Shown here in pieces: positions 6,410 to 10,979 of a DNA stretch of 10,979 nt. The translations under genes and the position numbers were made by a program. The stretch is taken from NCBI GenBank assembly GCA_900552755.1, contig USAY01000065.1:1-10979 (forward strand). The letters are read 5' to 3'. Position 1 is the stretch's first letter, and every line of letters begins with the position of its first letter. The stretch is from an uncultured Collinsella sp. (GTDB lineage Bacteria > Actinomycetota > Coriobacteriia > Coriobacteriales > Coriobacteriaceae). The notes under the pieces are model-generated. The model saw only the letters and a list, made by a program, of their open reading frames with translations, had not been told where the DNA came from and ran no database searches.

Positions 6410-7492
6410 TTACCAGATGCTCGGCCAGAGACCAAGCGGGCCAGCGCCCAGGATGCCGAGGACGAAGAGCAGCAGAATGCCCTTGGTCGGGGTCCAGCTG
6501 TGCTTAGCGAACATGTAGTAAAGCAGCAGCGTAAGCATAAGCGGGACGAGCTTCGGGACGATGGTGTTGAGGGTGTCGGCAACAGAGAAGTTGACCGGAT
6601 CCTCGGTAACGGTGCCGTAGGTCACGGACTCCATGCCGTTGCCCAGATCGGTGACGCCGCACTCGACAGCGTTGCCGTCGGCATCGGAAGCGGTGAGGGC
6701 GTTGCCGTCCTCATCGGTCATGGCGATGGTACCGGCCTCAGCGGTCTCGGTATCGATGCCCTCCATACCGGTGAAGTTCTCGGCCTCCTTCTCGGAGACG
6801 ATCACGGTAGTAGCGGAGAGGCCACGGGTGGTGCCGTTGGGGATCTGGAGGTTGATCTGGGTGCCACCCATGGTGACGACCAGGCAACCGACGACGAAGA
6901 CGCCCATGATGGAAGCGGCACGCGTGAAGGCCTGCATGTTGGCAGTCAGAGCGTCAATAGCGCTGGTGCCAAGCTTGTAGGACCAGTTCATGAGCCAGAA
7001 GCGCAGAGCGAACTGGACGACGTTGAAGATCACCAGGAAGATGATCGGCGCAGCGGCGTTGCCGTTGATGGCCATGTTGGAGGTGATGCCGGCCGTGATA
7101 GGCACGAGCGTCAGCCAGAACAGGGCGTCACCGATACCACCGAGCGGGCCCATTGCGGCGACGCGGACGGCGCGGATCGTGGGGATGTCAACCTTGTTCT
7201 GCTCGAGCGAAAGCACGATACCCATAACAAAGGTGACGAGGAACGGGTGGGTGTTGAAGAACTCCAGGTTGTGGCTCATGGAAGCCGCGAGGTCGTTCTT
7301 GTTGGTGTGGATCTTCTCCAGACCGGGGATGATGGAGTAAAGCCAGCCAGCGGCCTGCATGCGCTCGTAGTTGAACGATGCCTGCAGGAAGCAGGAGCGC
7401 CAAGCCATCTTGTTGAGGGTCTTCTGGTCGAGCTGCGGAGCAGGAGTGAGATCCTCGTAGTGCTCCGGGATCACATACTCATTAGATGCCAT
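6410..7492 (-). CDS. PTS mannose/galactosamine-family IID membrane component
   Basis: Integral membrane subunit that forms the sugar channel with IIC. It has 360 residues against roughly 270-300 for most IID proteins. The N-terminal half holds family blocks MAWRSCFLQASFNYERMQ (29-46) and AAMGPLGGIGDAL (112-124), with hydrophobic stretches near 147-165 and 193-209. The C-terminal half has IVPKLVPLMLTLLLYY (311-326), the W-x-P-x-K-G motif and a last helix near 339-355. Between them, residues about 218-300 form an acidic, glycine-rich, non-membrane insert that explains the extra length. The ATG at 7490-7492 overlaps the end of the IIC gene by 11 bases and has GGAGGTGA eight bases upstream inside IIC, so the two are probably translated in a coupled way. 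Confidence 0.93.
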   Translation of the reverse strand: MASNEYVIPEHYEDLTPAPQLDQKTLNKMAWRSCFLQASFNYERMQAAGWLYSIIPGLEKIHTNKNDLAASMSHNLEFFNTHPFLVTFVMGIVLSLEQNKVDIPTIRAVRVAAMGPLGGIGDALFWLTLVPITAGITSNMAINGNAAAPIIFLVIFNVVQFALRFWLMNWSYKLGTSAIDALTANMQAFTRAASIMGVFVVGCLVVTMGGTQINLQIPNGTTRGLSATTVIVSEKEAENFTGMEGIDTETAEAGTIAMTDEDGNALTASDADGNAVECGVTDLGNGMESVTYGTVTEDPVNFSVADTLNTIVPKLVPLMLTLLLYYMFAKHSWTPTKGILLLFVLGILGAGPLGLWPSIW

Positions 7493-8282
7493 CTTCGAAG
7501 TCACCTCCGTCAGAAACAGCTGCACCCTTCAGCTCGGTCTGCTGCTGGAAGTCCCAGAAAGCAATGCCGAAGCCGATGAGAGCGAGGATGAGCAGGGCAG
7601 GGGTTGCCAGAGAATCGTTGGCAACGGTGATGAGCGCGAGGCCAAAGCCCATGAGGAAGAAGCCCCACATATCGCGGTTCATCATAACCTTGAGCAGGAC
7701 GGCGAAGCCGACGAAGCGCATCATGCCGCCTGCAGCGGAGAGACCGGTCTGCAGCCAAGTCGGGATGGCGGAAGCGATGGTCTGACCGATGGTAGCGCCA
7801 GCGATGAAGAACAGGGTGACGACGACAGCGAAGATCAGGCCGAGCAGAGCCATGGCGAAGTAGTTCAGACGCTCGATACCCTTGGTGTCAGCGTTGTGAG
7901 CCATGTTGTCCGCAGAGGACATGAGCGGCGACATAAGCGTGAAGACCAGGGTAACGCCGAGCTGACCAAGCAGAGCGAACGGAATGGCAAGGCCGACTGC
8001 CGCGTTGGGCTCGAGGTCCGTGGCGATAGCGAGAATGGCTGCCATGATGCCGCCGATAACGGCGTTAGGCGGCTGAGCACCTCCGATCGGCATGTTGCCG
8101 ATCGTCATGAGCTGATAAGTACCACCCACGAGAAGACCGGTGTTGAGGTCGCCAAGGATAAGACCGATGACGGCGCCGGTGACGATGGGCTGATAGAGAG
8201 ACTCGAGGAAGTTAAACTGGTCGATTGCCGCGACGAACGTGACGATGAAGACCAGAGCGACCTGGAAGATCGTGTATTCCAT
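7482..8282 (-). CDS. PTS mannose/galactosamine-family IIC membrane component
   Basis: Polytopic membrane permease of 266 residues, normal for IIC of the mannose (EII-Man) family. The sequence is nearly all hydrophobic helices, with the conserved loop GGTYQLMTIGNMPIGGAQPPN (about 53-73) that lies near the sugar site, and the family block NADTKGIERLNYF near 129-141. The C-terminal tail beyond about residue 245 is hydrophilic and acidic (ending DFEDGI). AAAGGAGGAG lies directly upstream of the start ATG, the strongest ribosome site in the operon. It is 90 bases behind IIB and overlaps IID. The set IIA, IIB, IIC and IID as separate proteins is like E. coli Aga and streptococcal hyaluronate-type systems. 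Confidence 0.94.
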   Translation of the reverse strand: MEYTIFQVALVFIVTFVAAIDQFNFLESLYQPIVTGAVIGLILGDLNTGLLVGGTYQLMTIGNMPIGGAQPPNAVIGGIMAAILAIATDLEPNAAVGLAIPFALLGQLGVTLVFTLMSPLMSSADNMAHNADTKGIERLNYFAMALLGLIFAVVVTLFFIAGATIGQTIASAIPTWLQTGLSAAGGMMRFVGFAVLLKVMMNRDMWGFFLMGFGLALITVANDSLATPALLILALIGFGIAFWDFQQQTELKGAAVSDGGDFEDGI

Positions 8283-8334
8283 CTTGCTCCTCCTTTCAAA
8301 ATGTATGTACGCACTTTGGATTTCACGTACAGAA

Positions 8335-8356
8335 TGTCAGGGTTTCAATCCTGACA
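8335..8356. repeat. Small hairpin between the IIB and IIC genes
   Basis: TGTCAGG (8335-8341) and CCTGACA (8350-8356) form a perfect 7-bp stem with an eight-base loop, 17 bases after the IIB stop. No T-run follows on the minus strand. An RNA processing or stability element that lets IIB and IIC be made at different levels is possible; this is the widest gap in the PTS operon. Confidence 0.4.
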
Positions 8357-8372
8357 ACGTGGATCACGAGGA

Positions 8373-8855
8373 TTACGAGAAGAGCTTGCTCGTGTCCTCA
8401 ACAGGCGTGCTCGGAACGCGCCTGATCTCCAACTCCACCCCCAATTCCTGCAGCTCTTTAAACGCAGCGACATCCTCGTCGTTAACTGCGACGGAGGTGG
8501 CGACTTGGCGCTTTCCTTCCGACATGTGCATGTTGCCGATGTTTACCTTCTTTATAGGCACACCGCCCTTGACGAGCGTAAGCACGTCTTCCGGTGTTTC
8601 GGCCACGATGAAGATCTTCTGGCGCGGGCTCGCCTTGCCAATGACGTCGATGGTCTTCTGCAGGGAGAAGAAACGCGTAGCGACGCCGGCGGGAGCGGCC
8701 ATCTTCATGAGGTTCTGGCGCATGGTGTTGGACGCCACGTCGTCGTTGGCGACGAGGATGAGGTTGGAGCCCAGGGTGGAGTTCCACTGGGTTGCAACCT
8801 GACCATGAACCAGTCGGTTATCGATGCGGGTAAGAAGAATGTTGGGTTCTGCCAT
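8373..8855 (-). CDS. PTS mannose/galactosamine-family IIB component
   Basis: Cytosolic phosphotransfer protein of 160 residues, the usual length. The opening LLTRIDNRLVHGQVATQW is diagnostic, with His17 the residue that takes phosphate from IIA and gives it to the incoming sugar. Further family blocks are ILVANDDVASNTMRQNLMK and the GVPIKKVNIGNMH stretch (about 103-115). The start ATG at 8853-8855 has AAGGAAGC eight bases upstream. It follows yajC by 36 bases. The sequence resembles the AgaV/AgaB branch by general character, but substrate cannot be read from IIB alone. Confidence 0.94.
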   Translation of the reverse strand: MAEPNILLTRIDNRLVHGQVATQWNSTLGSNLILVANDDVASNTMRQNLMKMAAPAGVATRFFSLQKTIDVIGKASPRQKIFIVAETPEDVLTLVKGGVPIKKVNIGNMHMSEGKRQVATSVAVNDEDVAAFKELQELGVELEIRRVPSTPVEDTSKLFS

Positions 8856-8891
8856 GTTGATCAGCTTCCTTTCGATATTTGCTGACGACAG

Positions 8892-9173
8892 TTACTTGAT
8901 CTCCTGAATCGCGTAACGCGAAACATCTACGACGGCTCCGGATCGGACTTTGATCTGGACCTTCTCGCCTTCGATGCCTTTGACGGTTCCGTAGATACCG
9001 CCGGCGAAAAGAACCTCCTGACCCGGCTTGAGCTCGGTGTGCAGCTCCTTGAAGTACTTCTGCTTCTTCTTCATGTTGATTTGCGACCAGATGGTGTAAA
9101 TCAAGCCCATGATGACAAGCAGGCCTAAAAGGGCGACCGAGGAGCTCAGGACGTTGGCTCCGAAATCGGCCAT
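8892..9173 (-). CDS. yajC: YajC-like small membrane protein within the PTS operon
   Basis: A 93-residue protein with one N-terminal transmembrane helix (about 12-32), a basic KKKQK stretch just after it, and a cytosolic domain reading LKPGQEVLFAGGIYGTVKGIEG (48-69) and ending VSRYAIQEIK. This is the YajC fold and length. YajC is an accessory partner of the SecDF/SecYEG translocon. Its TAATG junction overlaps the IIA stop by one base, so it is translationally coupled and belongs to the PTS operon. A YajC-like gene is also found with a mannose-family PTS in the streptococcal hyaluronan-fragment locus, so the link is known, but its function there is unclear. It may act in placing IIC and IID in the membrane, or as a PTS-dedicated paralogue. 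Confidence 0.88.
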   Translation of the reverse strand: MADFGANVLSSSVALLGLLVIMGLIYTIWSQINMKKKQKYFKELHTELKPGQEVLFAGGIYGTVKGIEGEKVQIKVRSGAVVDVSRYAIQEIK

Positions 9174-9616
9174 TAGATGCCGTCCTCGTCGCCGAAGACG
9201 TCCTCCTCGTCGGAGCCGACAACGGATGCGACCGTCTGGGCGGTGATGCCCGTCTGGCCAACGGTCACGGCCTGCTCGCCAAGCTCGGCGAGCGTGGCGT
9301 TACCGCGGAGGAACAGAAGCTCAATAACCATGGGAAGGTTGGTGCCGGTCAGGACCTCGACATTGTCGACATCCTGGGCGATCATCATCGACTGGTTGAA
9401 CGGGGTACCACCAAGCAGGTCGGTAAAGACGAGCACGCCATCGCACTCCTCGCGCATGGCGGTAATAGCGGCGCGGAGATCCTCACCGTAGGAAGCAGCC
9501 TGGTCGCCCTCGAAAGGAACAACGGTAAAAGCGGGCTGGTCACCAGCGACCATAGCGATAGCGCTTGCAAGGCCGGGTGCGAACTGTCCATGACCGGTAA
9601 GAATAAAGCCAACCAT
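9173..9616 (-). CDS. PTS mannose/galactosamine-family IIA component
   Basis: Cytosolic phosphocarrier of 147 residues, the usual length for a free-standing EIIA of the mannose family. His9 in TGHGQFAPG is the residue phosphorylated by HPr. TDLLGGTPFN (65-74) and TGTNLPMV (89-96) are the conserved active-site surroundings. The C-terminal tail is strongly acidic and ends EDGI. The start ATG at 9614-9616 has GGAAGGG eight bases upstream. It is the first gene of the operon, with a leader of roughly 140 bases if the extended -10 at 9763-9771 is the promoter. Confidence 0.94.
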   Translation of the reverse strand: MVGFILTGHGQFAPGLASAIAMVAGDQPAFTVVPFEGDQAASYGEDLRAAITAMREECDGVLVFTDLLGGTPFNQSMMIAQDVDNVEVLTGTNLPMVIELLFLRGNATLAELGEQAVTVGQTGITAQTVASVVGSDEEDVFGDEDGI

Positions 9617-9732
9617 TCAAATTTCCCTTCCGAAGGTGTGTACGATCTGAGTCCGATGATGTTCGGAAGCCAACGGGCAATCGCCCTTAAAGCTTCTTGG
9701 AAAGCGTTCTTTGAGAACCAGTGGTCTCTCAA

Positions 9733-9771
9733 CTGGTAGTAACCACGTGACGTGTTGTTGTCACTATATCA
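9733..9771 (-). promoter_or_regulatory. PTS operon promoter and GntR-type operator
   Basis: On the minus strand TGATATAGT (9763-9771) is an extended -10 element (TGn plus TATAGT, five of six), which excuses the lack of a clear -35. The 13-base element CTGGTAGTAACCA (9733-9745), identical to the one at agaS, would fall about 10-20 bases after the transcription start. A further ACCA-G-TGGT half-site pair lies at 9717-9725, still in the leader. This arrangement suits a repressor that blocks early elongation or open-complex formation. Confidence 0.65.
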
Positions 9772-9819
9772 CCACAGAAGAGGTTGCTTTCGTTGATTCA
9801 TACAGTAAAACGTTTTTGC

Positions 9820-9851
9820 ACCGTTCACGGTAAAAAATCGACCGTTTACCG
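9820..9851. repeat. ACCGTT repeat pair (first cluster)
   Basis: ACCGTTCACGG (9820-9830) and ACCGTTTACCG (9841-9851) stand 21 bases apart, each one mismatch from ACCGTTCACCG. The arms CGGTAAA (9828-9834) and TTTACCG (9845-9851) also form an inverted repeat with a ten-base spacer. They lie about 50-80 bases upstream of the PTS -10 element, where an activator or a second repressor could act. Confidence 0.5.
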
Positions 9852-10002
9852 CTCGTTAACACTTCTACCTGCAGTTTTGAAACCATTTCGAAATGCTTTG
9901 GCAAAAGATCGGAACTCTTTTCGTGTCAATACAACGCAGGGCGGCTAAAAATAGCGTAAAGAAAAATTGCAGGTCATTGTGAAGATTTGTGAATTGGTCT
10001 TT

Positions 10003-10029
10003 TTGACTTAATACCAGTTAGAACCAGTT
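10003..10029. promoter_or_regulatory. ACCAGTT direct repeats one helical turn apart
   Basis: ACCAGTT occurs at 10013-10019 and again at 10023-10029, exactly ten bases apart, so both copies face the same side of the helix. A plus-strand TTGACT (10003-10008, five of six to a -35) precedes them, though no good -10 follows at standard spacing. ACCAG is the half-site of the TGGT-N4-ACCA operators, so this may be a third, weaker site for the same GntR protein. Confidence 0.4.
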
Positions 10030-10039
10030 TAGAAATTAT

Positions 10040-10069
10040 CGGTGAACGGTAGTTTTCGACCGTTCACCG
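10040..10069. repeat. Perfect 11-bp inverted repeat (second ACCGTT cluster)
   Basis: CGGTGAACGGT (10040-10050) and ACCGTTCACCG (10059-10069) are exact inverse copies around an eight-base AT-rich spacer. The same motif recurs in near-perfect form at 9820 and 9841. There is no T-run, which argues against a terminator and for a protein-binding site, or a cruciform or hairpin in RNA. Confidence 0.65.
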
Positions 10070-10120
10070 GTTATTTGCATTCGTTTACGGCCGTTTTCCT
10101 AGATGAATTGGGGAGACCCG

Positions 10121-10282
10121 ATGAAGCACTTGCGCGGTTGCAGGATATTTCAATACTCGTCCATCCCCCCGCGTGCCAAACTCCCACTCCCTGAATGTGC
10201 CATAAGCTCTCGCTATTCGTCTTACAAACATTACTTACTCTATTCTGTAATTGTTTATCGTTTATCGTTAAGTATGTTATAA
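10121..10282 (+). CDS. Doubtful 53-residue open frame
   Basis: A frame beginning MKHLRGCRIFQYSS has GGGGAG five bases before its ATG, a proper ribosome site, and runs to a TAA at 10280-10282. Against it: the composition does not look like a folded protein (many Ser, Tyr and Leu in the second half), its base use matches the noncoding surroundings, and its end overlaps the probable promoter of the DUF2975 gene. I recognise no family. It could be a leader peptide, but chance is more likely. Confidence 0.15.
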   Translation: MKHLRGCRIFQYSSIPPRAKLPLPECAISSRYSSYKHYLLYSVIVYRLSLSML

Positions 10283-10283
10283 G
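10275..10283 (+). promoter_or_regulatory. Extended -10 element for the DUF2975 gene
   Basis: TGTTATAAG carries the TGn extension and a five-of-six -10 hexamer, 36 bases before the chosen start. The -35 position 17 bases upstream reads TTATCG, a weak match. ATCGTT occurs twice just upstream as a short direct repeat. Confidence 0.5.
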
Positions 10284-10319
10284 ATTTAAGTATCATCCAA
10301 GACATTGGTTGGAGGAGCT

Positions 10320-10958
10320 ATGATCCGCTGGAACGTATCCAAATCGAATGAAGCCATCGACCGTGAACAGGCAATAGCCAAACTGAGGAAGCTCACTCGC
10401 TACTGCAAATGGGCCACAATCTGCACCGCCGTGGCGCTCGCTCTGGGACTCCTCGCAGTCATTGCAATCTACGATCTACTCATATTGCCTAGCCTCTCCC
10501 AAGGGTTCTGTCTCCAATCCGTAGAGCTTGAGGCTGGCGAAGGGCCAATTCTCGCTCTCGTCGGCGCCGATGAACACACCCCTCTTATGCTTGTCGCGCA
10601 CGACGGTCATACTGCCATAGGGAGCGCCATGATGACATGCCTTGCGTTTGCCATCGTGCTAAGCGCATACAGGTTTTTCTCCGCCATTGAAAAGGCGGGC
10701 AGGCCCTTTGACCTCGAATGCATCCGCATACTACGTCAAATAGGACATTTGTTCCTTATTGGCGGCGTTGCTGTGAAGCTTCTTGGTGCCATAGTCACGG
10801 GGCTGATACTCTCAGGATTTGGCGGCAACTTTACGGATGCGCTTGGCGGCCAGCACCTCGACCTCTCTATGGTCTTTGCAGGCCTGATTATTAGCCTGAT
10901 TGCCAGCGTCTTCCAGTACGGGTGTATCCTGCAAAAACAAGATGACGAGTTGCTCTAG
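10320..10958 (+). CDS. DUF2975-family membrane protein
   Basis: A 212-residue protein of unknown function with four predicted transmembrane segments, near 31-56, 99-118, 139-164 and 182-202. The loop FFSAIEKAGRPFDLECIRIL (about 119-138) is the hallmark of DUF2975. The segment between the first two helices (57-98) is polar and probably outside the cell. I chose the ATG at 10320-10322, preceded by GGAGGAG, over a TTG five codons earlier that has no such site. DUF2975 genes are usually followed by a small Cro/CI-type helix-turn-helix gene, and a start fitting this lies nine bases after the stop. The pair is typically regulatory. It diverges from the PTS operon and I see no sign that it belongs to the sugar locus. 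Confidence 0.8.
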   Translation: MIRWNVSKSNEAIDREQAIAKLRKLTRYCKWATICTAVALALGLLAVIAIYDLLILPSLSQGFCLQSVELEAGEGPILALVGADEHTPLMLVAHDGHTAIGSAMMTCLAFAIVLSAYRFFSAIEKAGRPFDLECIRILRQIGHLFLIGGVAVKLLGAIVTGLILSGFGGNFTDALGGQHLDLSMVFAGLIISLIASVFQYGCILQKQDDELL

Positions 10959-10967
10959 GGGGAATCC

Positions 10968-10979
10968 ATGATTATTCTG
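10968..10979 (+). CDS. Start of a gene cut by the window edge, perhaps a Cro/CI-type regulator
   Basis: An ATG at 10968 has GGGGG about five bases upstream and reads MIIL before the window ends. Its position directly behind a DUF2975 gene and this opening fit the small helix-turn-helix partner that usually follows DUF2975. The identity is inferred from context only; four residues are no evidence of function. Confidence 0.4.

Larger units (their letters stand above)
9617..10319. other. Long intergenic regulatory region between the PTS operon and the DUF2975 gene
   Basis: About 700 bp, clearly more AT-rich than the genes on either side, with no convincing gene. It holds, from left to right, the IIA leader, a TGGT-N4-ACCA site, an extended -10 for the PTS operon, the palindrome AAAACGTTTT (9807-9816), two inverted-repeat pairs of an ACCGTTYACCG motif, two ACCAGTT copies ten bases apart, one doubtful 53-codon frame and an extended -10 for the DUF2975 gene. 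The density of repeated elements suggests more than one regulator acts here. Nothing resembling a tRNA or a riboswitch was recognised. Confidence 0.75.

Noticed and set aside
6500..7579. A 359-codon open frame on the plus strand opposite IID
   Set aside because: The composition is dominated by His, Gly, Asp and Glu without motifs, as expected for the reverse of a membrane protein gene. IID on the other strand is clear.
9807..9816. AAAACGTTTT palindrome considered as a catabolite-response (cre) site
   Set aside because: It fits the cre consensus only loosely, and CcpA-type control is not established for Coriobacteriia. A LacI-type regulator remains possible, but there is no support in the window.
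9820..10069. ACCGTT repeats considered as a CRISPR array
   Set aside because: The units are only 11 bases, occur in both orientations, have irregular spacing, and there are no cas genes nearby.
1..10979. Insertion sequences, phage genes, tRNA or rRNA
   Set aside because: No transposase, integrase or phage-type protein and no cloverleaf-like or rRNA-like stretch was recognised on either strand, including beside the deacetylase relic.

Overview
The window is high in GC inside genes and AT-rich in its one long intergenic region. It carries purine-rich Shine-Dalgarno sites and looks like a gut actinobacterium of the class Coriobacteriia, with Collinsella the closest fit. That placement is inferred from protein character and gene order and was not tested by a search. 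Most of the window is one sugar locus for taking up and breaking down an amino sugar, most likely N-acetylgalactosamine or galactosamine.

Layout from right to left, since most genes are on the minus strand. A plus-strand DUF2975 membrane protein (10320-10958) and the first codons of a following gene (10968 on) diverge from the sugar locus. A regulatory region of about 690 bp (9617-10319) separates them. The PTS operon then runs leftwards: IIA, a YajC-like protein, IIB, IIC and IID (9616 to 6410), ending at a terminator near 6310-6343. Next come a GntR/UTRA regulator (6225-5494), the AgaS-type isomerase (5379-4213) with its own promoter and terminator, and an N-acetylhexosamine-6-phosphate deacetylase (4095-2926). 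A plus-strand flavodoxin-like gene (2266-2850) converges on the deacetylase. Left of it is a minus-strand pair, a LacX-like mutarotase (2109-1228) and a PfkB/LacC-type sugar-phosphate kinase (1168-233). These are followed by a 43-codon relic of a second deacetylase gene (199-68) and the first codons of a truncated gene (35-1).

How the genes fit together (inference from known families): the mannose-family PTS imports and phosphorylates the amino sugar. The deacetylase removes the acetyl group, AgaS deaminates and isomerises galactosamine-6-phosphate to tagatose-6-phosphate, and the kinase makes tagatose-1,6-bisphosphate. The aldolase that would finish the route is not in the window. An identical 13-bp element containing TGGT-N4-ACCA lies upstream of both the PTS operon and agaS. 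It has the shape of known sites for GntR/HutC amino-sugar regulators, so the local GntR protein is the obvious candidate to bind it.

I see no wholly new system. The items most worth a second look are the deacetylase relic in frame behind the kinase, YajC inside the PTS operon, an acidic insert of about 80 residues in IID, the shared 13-bp operator, and an inverted-repeat family (ACCGTTCACCG) in the long intergenic region.
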